This document shows, piece by piece, positions 41,579-56,301 of a stretch of DNA of 64,000 bases. The translations under genes were made by a program, and so were the position numbers. The stretch comes from Sycon ciliatum (taxonomy: Eukaryota; Porifera; Calcarea; Leucosolenida; Sycettidae), in NCBI RefSeq assembly GCF_964019385.1, contig NW_027044871.1, positions 62,001 to 126,000 of the forward strand, read 5' to 3'. How positions within the stretch are numbered: position 1 is the stretch's first letter; each line of letters starts with the position of its first letter. The notes under the pieces were generated by a model that was given only the letters and a program-made list of their open reading frames with translations, ran no database searches and was not told where the DNA came from.

Positions 41579-42330
41579 TATGGTGGGTTGTACCATGTTA
41601 TCTTTCTCCTCCGCTTGTTCTTCTTCTTGGTAGGCCCACCGCCGTCGAACACTATGGCCCCTGGAAATCCGCTGGCAGATAGCGCAGCTCTGTATGCGGG
41701 TGCCGCGTTCGTGAATTCCTCCTCGTCGCACGAGATGTCGGACACCCGCCTATTGATCATTGCAGGTAGATTCCGGAGTATATTGGGCGGGTGATTCGAC
41801 TTGGTGTGTATGTATCTGTGTGCGTCAATCGGTTTGCGGTATGGGTGGTAGCGGCCGCTGGCTAGATCAAAGGTGACGTCGAGGAAGTCCACTGTCCTCT
41901 GGTTGGTACTGATGGTTATTCGTAGGCCAACGTCTTTTAATAGCTTCGTGATTGCCTTGCGGATGGAGTCTGCGTCGTGTCCTGTAGTAGTCCAGAGCAC
42001 GGCCAGTCCGTCGTCGTGGTACAGCCCGACACTAGCCGGATCATACATATCCGCGAGTCATTTGACCAGGAACGCTCCCACTAGTTGCCACACCTCTGCC
42101 CCATCAAAACTTCCCATCGTCACATCGAATAGGCTCTGCCTGTCTTTCTTGGCCCACACCTTGCCATTGGCAAATAGTAGCGACTTTCGTGCGTGGAGAA
42201 TTACGTCGACGTCGCACTGGGGAATGGGAGTGAATTGGGCGGCGAACTCCAGAGCCGTTTGGAGTAGCTGCTCCGAGATGGACGGGTAAAACTCGACTAT
42301 ATCGAAGCTGACCAACGATTAAGGGTCCTT
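41579..42330 (-). pseudogene. Penelope-like RT fragment (PLE2 family)
   Basis: Minus frame with SFDIVEFYPSIS (first catalytic Asp), a single in-frame TGA at 42058-42060, then VGLYHDDGLAVLW (catalytic DD), DFLDVTFDLASGRYHPYRKP, IHTKSNHPPNI and KRRRKITWYNPPYS, typical of a PLE group that also contains 44118-44790. Both ends are truncated. It replaces the 3' end of RLE copy I. Confidence 0.8.
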
Positions 42331-42645
42331 GACAGCTCCCTAGTACATGTATAATGAGGGTCAGAACCAGGACTACGACCCATACTGTTCAAATGGTCGG
42401 CCGGGGCTCTGCCAACCGTGGACATGATGGGGGTTGTGGTAAAGTGCGCTGTTTTCCCAACACAGTCAGTGCGTCCACCGCGCCTTGTTACATGCATGCT
42501 GTTAACCAACAACAAATCGTACTTACTTCGTACTTGCATGAATTATTAATTTTATAAAACCATTCACAGCCATCACCTAATTAAGTAGGAGACAACCGGC
42601 TCCAGTGGTTGTCACCTTTCATCTCTGCTCTCATTCGTACTTTTA
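42331..42645. other. No feature recognised
   Basis: Unassigned sequence between the PLE2 fragment and the MULE remnant. Confidence 0.4.
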
Positions 42646-42654
42646 GATTTGCCC

Positions 42655-43880
42655 CAAGGGTGTTCCCGACGGTTCTCCGAAAACGGCGTCACAGAACGAC
42701 CATTCACAGAACGACGTTTCACCGAAAGACATTTCACAGAGTGTAAGATTTAGCGACTGTTCATTTCGCCGAAAATCAGGTTCACAGAAAACAGGTTTAT
42801 CGAGAGCATGTTCACCGAATATCGGTTCACAGAATAGCAGTTCTGCCGAATAGCAGCTTCACTGAAAAAAGGTCGCTGATGACATCGATATAATTATATC
42901 GCATTCGAATCCTCTAAAGAATAGCGGTTTCACCACATAACAATTTCACCGAAAACATGCCCCTTCTTCCAGCGACTCTGATATCGAATTTGAGTCCTTT
43001 TACTTGTGAAACAAGCCCTTGCTTTCATTCCACTGGGAGACGTTGCGCATTACTTTGAGTCACTGGAAGCCGACTTTCCTCCCGAGGCGGAGGAAGTATT
43101 AACGTACTTTGAAACTTTCTACATAGGCAGTCTAGGAGCTAATGGGACCAGAAACACGCCTTTGTTCCGGCATTAGTGGTGGAACGCGCACACAAGAACG
43201 GCTAATGGAGAACACAGAACGAACAAATCCAGGAAAGTTGGCATCGCCGATTTTCAGCTGAAGTAAACTGCCATCATCCGACATTGTGGAAGCTGATCGA
43301 GAACATAAGGAGCAAGCAACGAAGCACTGAAGAAAATCTGGGAAGAATGCATGCTGGGCAAGATGGGCCAACAAGGAAGGAGCGGTACAGGAAGGTTGAT
43401 CAGCGCCTGCGCACTGCAGTGACCACATTTGAGCAATGCCCGCCACTGGAGTTTTTGCGTGGTATTGCCCATAATCTGGCTTTCTTTGTGGAGCCGTGAT
43501 GTGATTATTTCCTCAAATTGCACCACAAGACTTAGTCTTCTTCTCCAATGTTGTTTTGGATTTTATTTCATTGTGTTAGTTTTAGCCGATAAGTGAGGCT
43601 TGCCGCTTGAGTACCTTTCACTACACATTTTATAAGCGGCCATGATTTTGGGTCAATTATAAGTAATTTTCGGTGAACTGTCCATTCGGTGAAAAAATGC
43701 GTCTGTAAACCGGGATTCGACGAAACAGAATTCTGCGAATGAAAATTCGGTGAATAGATATTTCGGTGAATCTGCAGTGGCGGTGAACTGTCATTCTGTG
43801 AAATGTCTTACCGTGAAACGTCTTTCTGTGAATGGTCGTTCTGTGAACACGTTTTCGGTGAACGGTCGTAGATCCATGAT
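42655..43880 (+). mobile_element. MULE-type DNA transposon remnant with iterated ends
   Basis: Both ends carry many copies of a 9-11-bp unit: TTCACCGAA / TTCACAGAA on the left (42660-42960) and TTCGGTGAA / TTCTGTGAA on the right (43665-43865), in inverted arrangement. The middle has transposase remains. Exact borders are uncertain; an 18-bp direct repeat ACTTTTAGATTTGCCCCA lies near each side (42639, 43915). Confidence 0.7.
43017..43500 (+). pseudogene. C-terminal MULE (FLYWCH-associated) transposase remnant
   Basis: Frames with stops read FIPLGDVAHYFESLEADFPP, YFETFYIG, WWNAHTRTANGEHRTNKS and, after a stop and shift, HPTLWKLIENIRSKQ. WN...NGEHRTNxS...HPTLWKxIE is a conserved signature downstream of the MULE catalytic domain in animal FLYWCH/MULE proteins. 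The catalytic DDE part is missing. Confidence 0.7.
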
Positions 43881-44066
43881 GCTGTCATTAACGCTTTGCA
43901 CTGCCGCCAGTCACAACTTTTAGATTTGCCCCATTTACTCTTTGCTTTGTGAGTATATAAACCAATACACATGGAAAGTTGGGTGTGGTCCTCGAACGAG
44001 TGCTCAATGCCCTGGGGTGCAGAGCTTCATTCAAAAAGAATAGAATGGGATACGGAGCTTGGGTTG

Positions 44067-44109
44067 GCTGTGACTCAGAGTTTCACGCCTGTGGCGGTCA
44101 TCAGACAGC
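44067..44109 (-). ncRNA. Hammerhead ribozyme, PLE2 left end
   Basis: Minus: helix I GCTGT/ACAGC; CTGATGA; helix II CGCC/GGCG with loop ACA (outermost C-T mismatch); GAAA; minimal helix III AC/GT with loop TCTGA; cleavage predicted at GTC. The minimal helix III is the form known from Penelope-like elements. Confidence 0.8.
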
Positions 44110-44117
44110 AATGATTA

Positions 44118-44790
44118 CAAAATGCCAAAGCTGGCTGATAAGTTCGATAGTGATAACATCGGACTCTACCGCGACGACGGGTTGGCGGTCTTGAGAGATG
44201 CGACAGGCATGGCAGCAGACAGAGCAAGAAAGGAGATATGCCCAAAGATCTTGGGCTGAAAATTACCATCCATGCCGGCATGAAGGTCGCAAACTACCTC
44301 GACGTAACACTCAATTTTGCCGACGGGACTTACCGCCCCTACCGAAAACCAAATGACACGCCGGTGTACGTCCACACACTATCCAACCACCAACCCGCCA
44401 ACATCCAACAAATACCCAAGTCTATCAGCAGACGATTGACAGATATTTCGTCCAACAGAGACATCTTCCAGGAGGCGGCACCTCTGTACAACAGTGCGCT
44501 CAAGGCCAGCGGTTACGCCGAGCAGATCGTGTACAGGGAGGAGAGAGAAAAAGATGAAGAGAAAAAGAAGAAAAACCGCAGACGAAACATCATCTGGTAC
44601 AATCCTCCGTTCAGCAAAACAGTAGCCACGAATGTCGCGCAAAGATTCTTGCACCTCGTCTACAACATTTCGGTCTTGCGGAGGAAGCAGAAAGATGATC
44701 AACAGAGAACAGAGAAAAGATGCAACTGCAGGGATGCCCCATGCATGGAAACTGCCAGATCCAGTCAATCGTATACAAGGCCAGCGTGAC
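44118..44790 (+). pseudogene. PLE2 reverse transcriptase (5'-truncated, frameshifted)
   Basis: Starts just after the inverted hammerhead with LADKFDSDNIGLYRDDGLAV (catalytic DD). After a one-base shift near 44260 it continues LGLKITIHAGMKVANYLDVT, YRPYRKPNDTPVYVHTLSNH, ISRRLTDIS and NIIWYNPPFSKTVATNV. The N-terminal RT half is missing. Confidence 0.8.
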
Positions 44791-45151
44791 AGAAACCGGA
44801 AAAGACGAACCAAATGAGTACTTCGGCCTAACTGAAATGACGTTCAAGAAGCGATACGACGGACACATGACGTCAATGAGGCATGAGCGAATGGAGAAGA
44901 GTACCGAGTTGTCGAAGCTCATCTAGGACATGAAGCGCAAGAATGCCGGGTACAGCATCAGTTGGTCAGTTGTCGCCCAAACACGAGCATACTCCAATGC
45001 CACCAAGCGCTGCCCTCTCTGTCTGCGTGAGAAGCTGGATATATTGCATGCTGACAGAAGGGTGAACATCAACAAGCGATCGGAGCTAGTGGCCAAGTGC
45101 AGACATGAGAACAAATTCTACATATCTAACTTCACACCTCCAGTTCCATAA
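44720..45151 (+). pseudogene. PLE2 linker zinc motif and GIY-YIG-like endonuclease
   Basis: Reads GCPMHGNCQ (cysteines of the linker, with CNC in the neighbouring frame), VYKASVTETG, YFGLTEMTFKKRYDGH (Y-F-G in place of Y-I-G), STELSKLI, a TAG at 44923-44925 where Trp is expected, then CPLCLREK and NKRSELVAKCRHENKF. The cysteine-rich C-terminus is typical for this PLE group. Confidence 0.75.
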
Positions 45152-45297
45152 ACCAGGATTACACCTGATGTCTGGCGCTGATCTTGCAAGTACATGCATA
45201 GAATCACCGCTTGACGCTATTTGCGCTTAAATTCTCTGATTCCACTAGCACCTTACCACACTATATCAAGAACATTGATTGAGTTTTTGTAATCATT

Positions 45298-45340
45298 GCT
45301 GTCTGATGCTCGACACAGGCGTGAAACTCTGAGTCACAGC
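45298..45340 (+). ncRNA. Degenerate hammerhead, PLE2 right end
   Basis: Counterpart of 44067-44109 with helices I and III intact, but CTGATGC instead of CTGATGA and a disrupted helix II. Confidence 0.6.
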
Positions 45341-45409
45341 CAACCCAAGCTCCGTATCCCATTCTATTCTTTTTGTATAAACCAATACTGATCCAGATTT
45401 CTCATTACT

Positions 45410-45452
45410 GTTTTCTGATGATCGCTTAGTGCCTGAAACTCGGAGTAAAAAC
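45410..45452 (+). ncRNA. Hammerhead-like motif, PLE2 downstream
   Basis: Helix I GTTTT/AAAAC; CTGATGA; poorly paired 13-base helix II (TCGC...GCCT); GAAA; helix III AC/GT with loop TCGGA; cleavage at GTA. Confidence 0.6.

Positions 45453-46533
<1,081 letters not shown>

Positions 46534-46608
<75 letters not shown>
46534..46608 (+). repeat. (ACT)n microsatellite, 25 units
   Basis: Lies between truncated 5' ends of J (-) and K (+), head to head. Confidence 0.97.
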
Positions 46609-47231
46609 GCAAGATGCATTTTTTGATGTGAGGGTCACCCACCCCTCGGCGTCCTTGCTGTCGAGATCGGATGTACTTGCCCAGTTGTCTCGTAACGAAG
46701 CACAGAAGAAACGGGCCTATCTACAACGTGTGATTGATGTTGAGCGAGGCACCTTCACACCTTTGGTTTTCGCGACCAATGGTATGTGCGCTTCCGAATG
46801 TTCCCGTGCTCTAAAGAACATTGTTCAGCTCATTGTCGAGAAGCAGCCAGAGCTTAGTTATGCAATAGTAATGTCGCATTTGCGCTGCAGGATCTCTTTT
46901 ACTTTGCTCCGCTGGCTGATTACTTGCTTTCGTGGGTGCAGAGCTTCACACTGCCGAAAGCGTGTAGCAATTTCATTCCTGGACCAATGCCGTTTGCTCC
47001 AGTTGTGAGTGGGAATATAATTATAAGGTCCTCCATGTGCTGTGCACGGAGGCCTTCGGTTAATTTCAATATCTTCCTTTTTGGCCGGCTTTCCAAGTTG
47101 CGCTATTGTGAATAGTGATCTGCTTTGATAGTAGTGACTGTTAATATTTGCCTGGATTTGACTCGAGTTTGGATTTTTTCTTCAATCATCTTTCCGATCA
47201 CATTATCATGGATTTTCAATAAAGTTCTTTG
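46609..47231 (+). mobile_element. RLE non-LTR retrotransposon, copy K
   Basis: Plus-strand, starts at the FDVRV strand codons, ends TTTTCAATAAAGTTCTTTG directly before (ACT)n. Confidence 0.85.
46610..47008 (+). pseudogene. C-terminal RLE ORF fragment of copy K
   Basis: QDAFFDVRVTHPSASLLSR, VERGTFTPLVFATNGM, LLRWLITCFRGCRASHCRKR to TGA 47006-47008. It keeps the second nuclease Asp only. Confidence 0.8.
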
Positions 47232-48772
<1,541 letters not shown>

Positions 48773-49019
48773 TATTTGAGAAAAGTGCAAAAGTGAACAG
48801 AGGTCGCGTCCTGAACTCCTGATGTCGTCACCTCGGAAGCCACGCATGCGAAAACCATGCATGCATACTTGTTTTTAATCTGAAAAGGCCGTTGTTTTTC
48901 CTTTGAAAATAGGGTGGAACCGAGCATAATTCAGCATAATTCAGCATATTTGTTGGCATAATTATTGTGGCATGATCAAAAGCATTATTTGACGATTGGC
49001 CGTGCATAGTCCACCAATG

Positions 49020-49291
49020 GCTACTAGCTTCCGTATAATTATACCAACACTTGGCAACAGCCTTCCAACTTACAATCCCCGTAATGCTATGCTACTAGCT
49101 ACCGTATATACCAACACTTGGCAACAGCCTTCCAACTTACAATCCCCGTAATGCTAGGCTACTAGCTACCGTATATACCAACACTTGTCAACAGCCTTCC
49201 AACCTACAATCCCCGTAATGCTATGCTACTAGCTACCGTATATACCAACACTTGTCAACAGCCTTCCAACTTACCTGGAAAGCCTTCTGAG
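49020..49291 (+). repeat. 67-bp tandem repeats, distal
   Basis: Duplicate of 24209-24480. Confidence 0.9.
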
Positions 49292-50039
49292 TAACATATG
49301 CGTCAGCAAAACAATCCCCGTAATGCTATGCTACTAGCTATCGTATGCATGTAGCCGCATACACTGCCACTGCGTGCTAGGACTGCATCATGCAGACAGA
49401 GTGCAGCGCGGACTGTTTAGTTCAGTGCTGTGCTAGATGATAGTACTGTCGGTGAACGAGTACCATACCAATGTTATGTACATGACTTGTATCAAGGGTG
49501 CATAACCCGGGGTTATGAAATCTTGCTAGTGTCCATGGCATTGGCTGGACCTTTTTGGCGACGACTGTACAATCATGTACTTTGAAGTAAGGCACAATAT
49601 TATTATTATTATTGTAGAAAGGAAAAGGACATATGGATACGAGTTAAAAGTAACTCTTCATCACTGTAACATGATACTATAATATACAGTCAGAAAGTGC
49701 AATAACTAGGCACAAAACTGACAGCGTACTGAGATATTCGACGTCCTGACAACTAGCTTCAACACGTCTCCGTAGCGCTAACCGACAGCCTTCCAATTTG
49801 GGAGGTTCAAGGTTATGGAAAGAACAAAGAGGGGAAGGCAAGCGCAACGAAAACGAGCAAAAGCTACAGTCCCAGCGGAACAAAGAATGTCGATTGTTAC
49901 TGGACGATGACGAGACCAGTACGATATTTGACAAAGCGGTCTAACTACAATTCGAAGAAGCTACGGAGATGTGTTGAAGTTTTGTGCCTAGTTATTGCAC
50001 TTTCTGAGTGTATCACGTTACAGTGATGGAGAGTTACTC

Positions 50040-51103
50040 CTAAGGGGGCAGCCTACCCATAAATTTCATAGAGCATTCAATTGACCGTAACTTTGGTGTT
50101 TCTCAATGGATTTGAGTGAAATTTTGACCACACACTCCTGCCACTATGCTGGCCCTCAAGACATGATTTACAAGTTCTTGCGCCTCACTGACAGGCTTTC
50201 TAGGCCGGAGAAACTCAAATTTCCGGCATAGTGCCACGGTGTGCGAGCCACCCAGGAGCCAATCAAATTTACAATTTTTTCACATTTTCGTGCCCATTCT
50301 GTCCGTGCGCGGGACCCAAACCTAAAACAAGTCCACAAGCAGCCATGGGTGGTGGGGTAGGGCCCCTCAACGTGGCCCTGCAATCTGTCACAACGGAACG
50401 AGTGGGCGTTCTCTCACAGACTCCCACAGACCCAAGTCAATTTTTGAATTTTTTTAGGTTTAGCACGTGCTACGAGGTCGTACCTTTGATACAACATCCA
50501 GTGCTGGGACGGCCACAGCAAGCCATTTCCACAGCGCTGTACACCAAATCGAGGTTACCTTCAGAAACCGGCAAAGACAACCACTCACGTTCCACTGGCA
50601 CTACTGCCTAGTACTGACTGAATCCTACCTGACTTATTTACACGACTCAAACTTGCCAGAGTCACTAAATCAACGTCAACTACAATAATGAAGCCACATA
50701 TGTGCAACGTCACGAGGGTGCTGGCAAAAGTCCTGCTGCACGGCGGCGGGCTTCGCCTGCCGCCGTGCAACCCAATACATGGTTTTTTAACGTGATTTTT
50801 TGGACTTTGTTTGGACTTGGAGCAAAATTCTGCACACTTTCGCGCGTTTCCATGATACGACAAGTTGCGCACGGTCTGCTCACGTTCAAATACAGTGCTG
50901 CCAACAAATGACAGCGTGCAACAAAAAAATATTTCCTTGCAAGGGCACATTTTCGGCCATAACTCTCCAACGGCTGGTCGGATCGGGAAACAATTTTCAG
51001 AGTATTTGCAACTATTCATAATCTTTCAACTGACGTAGCACTCAATAATTATGAATTTACAAATTCGATTTTCAGCGAATTTTTGGGTAGTCTGCCACCT
51101 TAA
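50040..51103. mobile_element. TTAA-type MITE copy 1, distal
   Basis: Duplicate of 25229-26292. Confidence 0.8.
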
Positions 51104-51357
51104 CTCGTATCCATATTATGTCTTTTTCCTTTCTATATTTATTTATGGCTCAACATCTGAGTTTCAAATTATTATTATTATTATTTATACAAAATAGAAA
51201 GACCAAAGAACTACAAGTTACGCTATACTGTCTACTAACACCACCAGTTACTAAACAATCAGCTCATGCGATAACATTGCACGACACTGACCGACGGTAC
51301 TGACGTTCTACATTATTATTATTATTATTTAAACTCGGATACTGAGCCAGTAATAAA

Positions 51358-51557
51358 ATGTAAAAAAGAGAAGAAACACATGAGAACGAGTTATGCAGCA
51401 ACTATCCACGACTGTAACGAGATGATAAACGGTCAGAAAGTGCGATAATAGTTGTGTGCCCTATTATCGCACTTTCTGACCGTTTATCATCTCGTTACAG
51501 TCGTGGATAGTTGCTGCATAACTCGTTCTCATGTGTTTCTTCTCTCTTTTTTTACAT
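51358..51557. repeat. Long palindrome, distal
   Basis: Duplicate of 26547-26746. Confidence 0.9.
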
Positions 51558-51593
51558 ATTATTATTATTATTATTATTATTATTTAAATAGGC

Positions 51594-51753
51594 GTCGAGG
51601 CGACAACAGTTTTAGAATTGTGATCAACAGAACGAGCTGAACCGACATTTCACAAAGGCTTTTTTGTATTCAAAAAGCGAGAGGATACGAAGGCAGTGAA
51701 GAACATGGAAGAAAGAAAAAATGTGATATAGAAGAAATGATGAACAAAAAATC
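51594..51753 (-). mobile_element. PLE3 3'-end fragment, distal
   Basis: Duplicate of 26786-26945. Confidence 0.75.
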
Positions 51754-52229
51754 TTAAACTCGGATGTTGAGCCAATAATAAATGTAGAAAGGAAAAGGAA
51801 ATACATGTAAATATACGAGTTGAGAGTAACTCTCCATCAGTGTAACCAGAAAAAGCTTCCCTCCCGAAAGCTTCCCTTTCTTTACTTATCTTTGATATTT
51901 ATGACCCACCCAAGTTGGGTGGTGTGCTGCTTTGCTGCTTCGAATTGTAGTTAATTTAAACCGCTGTGTCAAATATCCTATTGGTCTCGTCATAGTCCAG
52001 TAGCAATCGACATTCTTTGTTCCGTTGCGACTGTAGCTTGTGCCCATTTTCGTTGCGCTTGCCTTCCCCTTTTTGTTCTTTCCATAACCTTGAACACATT
52101 GAAAATGATAGGAAATTTCACACACATTAGTTCTTCCTTTTCTCTACATCACTAAATCCCCTAGCATCATCCTGAATACCAAAGAGCAACCGAAATCTGC
52201 GATCATGTACCAACCACGACACATCCCAC

Positions 52230-52608
52230 TTGTCCTTAGGGCTCATGAACGTATGCAATCTCCGCTTCAAGGTCCATGCTCTAACCGCACTGATCCCCAA
52301 GTACGACATCCTGTGTATAGCCGAAACATGGCTAAACAGCGCGATCTCTGACGGAGAAGTACAAATCCCAGGTTATAACCTTACCAGATGTGACCGCGAA
52401 AACAGGACTGGAGGCGGTGTATGCATCTACTACAAATCATCACTTCCCATCACGCCACAGCCAAATCTCCGCCTAGACGGCGTGGAAACCGTCTGGATAC
52501 TGCTGCGATCGAAGTCCCAGAAGCACCTGTTCGGATGTATATCGTCCCCGCAGGAGCCTGTCGCGTACTGTACTCTCCTGGACTCTGCCTTCCATAGAGC
52601 GTCTCTGG
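52230..52608 (+). pseudogene. APE-type endonuclease part 1, distal
   Basis: Duplicate of 27422-27800, again interrupted by the hAT-like MITE. Confidence 0.8.
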
Positions 52609-53275
52609 TAGGCTTTTCCACATTATGTTTTGCATTATATTTTGCATCTTGGGGGTAAAAATGAATCCCCGTTGTAAAATGCATCTTTCGTGATTTTGCC
52701 AGATTTTCTTCAAAAGCAACAACGTTTGCGTGGTTTTGCCAGATTTTCTTCAAAAATAACAAATTTGGCGTGATTTTTGCCAGATTTTCTTCAAAAACAA
52801 CAAGACAAGATAGTATTAGTTAGTTCAAGTTGCAAGTGTTAGCTAAACTTTAGCCTACAGGCATTTTCTTCTGCTGGCAAGACTTGACCTTGCCCCGCAC
52901 CTGACGTAACCTGACTCTTGTCAGTCTCGAAATATGCCTGGCACTGGGGCCGGCAGGCGGCAGTGCATGATGATGTGCATGCATGCACGGGTACATGTCC
53001 TTTAGGGTTCCCTGAGCTGATGCCAACATGTACATGCTTCGAATCAGGGAGTCGTAAAATACCGGTATTTTACGACTCCCTGCTTCGAATAAATTTGGCA
53101 GCCATCTTGTTGCCATGGCAACGGGTGAATAATTTTCGCACATGGGGTGATTTTTTGAATTTTTTTAGATTTTTTTCAAATCTATCCATTTTTGAGAATA
53201 ACATCATTCCCCCAAAAAATCGAGTTTTACATCCACATCTTTCCAATATTTTTTCGAATAATGTAGAAAAGCCTA
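52609..53275. mobile_element. hAT-like MITE, distal
   Basis: Duplicate of 27801-28468, one base shorter, with the same GTCTCTGG flanks. Confidence 0.88.
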
Positions 53276-53485
53276 GTCTCTGGTGACAACATCAATGACC
53301 GTTGTTATGTAGGAGACTTCAATGTGGACATGTTCCGAGGCCAGAGAATGGCGCAACGTCATCACCTTGAAGATGTCGCATCTGCTTACAGCCTCACAAA
53401 CCACGTGCTGTACCCCACAAGGATTACACCTCTCTGTCCCCAAGGTAGCACCATAGATTTAGTCCTTTCCTCAGAGAACTCAGTG
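53276..53485 (+). pseudogene. APE-type endonuclease part 2, distal
   Basis: Duplicate of 28469-28678. Confidence 0.8.
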
Positions 53486-53498
53486 TGAACTCAGTGCA

Positions 53499-53987
53499 AT
53501 GCAAAATTGCATTGCCTTCCGCAAAAAGATTAAAGCTGCAATTTTGAACTGCTATCCTACAGTATCCCCCATTGTAATTTATACAATCAGACCCGCATTC
53601 AGGTCTATCGCGAAGGATGTTTCACCAACTCTTGAAAATAGTAATTTTATTTATAAGTATGCGTGTCGCTGTGAGAGGACGTACGTTGGTGAGACATGTC
53701 AGCGATTCTCGGAAAGGATCAAGCAGCATATCCCAGGCAAGCTGTACAAGAAGCCGCCTGACAAACGTGTGGCAACAAGTGATAGCGCCATCACAAAGCA
53801 TTTGCAGGCGCAACCTGAATACATCCCGCAGGAACGCAACAGCAGCTTCAGTGTCATCACACCAGCCCGGAACAGCGCGCACGGATTCACACTGGAGGCG
53901 CTGTGCATTCGCAGTTTGAGGCCAGAACTGTGTCGACAAAAGAAGCACATCAAGGTGCTACGGCTGTTCAAGCTGACACCGGACTGA
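53499..53987 (+). CDS. PLE C-terminal fragment with GIY-YIG endonuclease, distal
   Basis: Identical in protein sequence to 28692-29180: complete GIY-YIG motif set, RT missing. Confidence 0.8.
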   Translation: MQNCIAFRKKIKAAILNCYPTVSPIVIYTIRPAFRSIAKDVSPTLENSNFIYKYACRCERTYVGETCQRFSERIKQHIPGKLYKKPPDKRVATSDSAITKHLQAQPEYIPQERNSSFSVITPARNSAHGFTLEALCIRSLRPELCRQKKHIKVLRLFKLTPD

Positions 53988-54039
53988 CAACTTTATCACG
54001 TGTTTGTTCTGGTACTGCATTCCCCTCATGTGTTGTTTC

Positions 54040-54516
54040 TAGGCCTTGACGGATTATGCTAATATTGTCGTGAAATTATGCTTTTCGCATTGCTGAAAAA
54101 ATTGCAGAAGTATGCTTTTTTATGCTAAAAGTTATCATATTATGCCGCATTATGCTCACATATGCTGCTAATGCATAATGGTTCTGTGCAAAATAACAGG
54201 GGAATTATTTTGTAGAGGGCGTTGTACTGTAGTAGCAAAAGTTCAACGGGGTCAACGCACCGTCCGACCTAGCTACGACCATCACTGATTGTAGTGGACT
54301 GGACATGTTATCAAGGGAGTGGTAAACCTACAACTTCCTAGTGCATCTACTTGTACTTGTACTTGTAGAACATGTACAACTGTATGGAATTTGATGCGAA
54401 CAGGCGGATTATTACCATTTATGCGATTCGTATGCAATTTGCCTCGAATTATGCGATTATTCGATTTTGGTAGGAATTATGCGAAAAATGATGCTAGCAT
54501 AATCCGTCAAGGCCTA
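54040..54516. mobile_element. GCATAAT MITE copy 2, distal
   Basis: Duplicate of 29233-29709. Confidence 0.8.
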
Positions 54517-55619
54517 TATGGAATCCTCTTTCAATTATGTTTCTAAAGTCTATTTCTCAAAAAAGCAATTCGTAACAAGAATAGTATTTCGGCCAGGTTT
54601 TGCCCCAAAAGCACTGAATTGGGAAAGACCATCAAAATCCAGGCCATTTGATCCTGCCGGCAACAGTGCATTGTACGGTTCGAACCCCAGTTCAGGTACC
54701 CTTTTTGGACCGTTTTTCAAATTTCAAACTTCGCAGCACTGCACTGTGTACGATAAAATCTTTTTTAAAAATTCGCCAAATACGGGAGCTCGCCAGAGCC
54801 AGGGCCCATCTTTTTGTGAATGGACTGAAAGCATTATTTTTGTCTAAACCGAAAGATTATGCCGACCTTACACGTTGGAATCCGTATATTATGCCGGAGC
54901 ATAATTTTTTGACGAAATCCCAAGATTATGCAAAATATTGTGCCGGCATAATCCGTCAAGGGCTAGTAGCTAGTAGCATAGCATTACGGGGATTGTAAGT
55001 TGGAAGGCTGTTGACAAGTGTTGGTATATACGGTAGCTAGTAGCATAGCATTACGGGGATTGTAAGTTGGAAGGCTGTTGCCAAATGTTGGTATATACGG
55101 TAGCTAGCAGCATAGCATTACGGGGATTGTTTTGCTCACGCATACTTAGAAGGCTTTCCAAGTAAGTTGGAAGGCTGTTGCCAAGTGTTGGAGTGCCTGA
55201 CCGAGATGTGCTGAAGCTGACTGCCAGTAAGTGGTAGAGGACGTCAGCACCGTTGCGTTGGTCAGTGTCGTGCAATGTCATCGCATGAGCTGTTTGGCCA
55301 GTAACTGATGGTGTAAGTGGACGACTGTGTAGGGTAACTTGTAGCTCCTTGGCCCTTTTGTCTTTCCTATACAGTATCATCACGATTGCCATTGCGATTG
55401 TGTACGTTGCACATTCACTGTTCCTCGACAAGTCACTACTGTAGGAGTGTTCACGTCATGCGCAATATTCCTCTCAATACATGTATTGCCAAGGGTGGAT
55501 GGCGTTATCTCGCTAGCACAACACTGCCAACTGTTCCTCGTGCCGGCATCACTCAGGCTGGACAACGTAGCCTCTCGAATGCGTCAGACTTGGATCATTT
55601 GCATCACCTGCGTGACATC

Positions 55620-56301
55620 GCCAAGGGACCGGCGGATTCTGCTCGAAAAGATGGCAGATTCTGCTCGAAAAGCAGTTAAGGTGGCAGACTACCCAAAAAA
55701 TCGCTGAAAATTGAATTTGTAAATTCATATTGAGTGCTACGTCAGTTGAAAGAGCTTGAATAGCTGCAAATTCTCTGAAAATTGTGTCCCGATCTGACCA
55801 GCCGTTCAAGAGTTATGGCCTAAAATGCGCCCTTGCAAGCAAAGATTTTTTTGTTGCACGCTGTCATTTGTTGGCAGCACTGTATTTGAATGTGAGCAGA
55901 CCCGTGCGCAACTTGTCGTATCTTGTCGTAAGTCCAAAAAATCATGTTTTTGAGCCAGGTATTGGGCTGCACGGCGGCGGGCAAAGCCCGCCGCCGTGCA
56001 GCAGGACTTTTGCCAGCACCCTCGTGACTTTGCAGATATGTGGCTTGATTATTGTAGTTGACGTTGATTTAGTGACTTTGGCAAGTTTCAGTCGTGTCAA
56101 GAAGTCAGGTAGGATTCAGTACTAGGCCATATGAAATTTATGGGTGGGCTGCCCCTTGGCAGAACCATACAAACCTTATGGCGGGCAATTCCTCGAATTC
56201 TGCTCCATTTTTTTTATCCACTTACCAAACATGCATGAAACCTACCAGAAAAAGTACCGAATTCTGCCAATTTTTTGGCCGGCAGAATCCGCCGGACCCT
56301 A
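55620..56301. mobile_element. Nested MITEs, distal
   Basis: Duplicate of 30813-31494, with the TTAA MITE at 55676-56159 inside. Confidence 0.65.
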
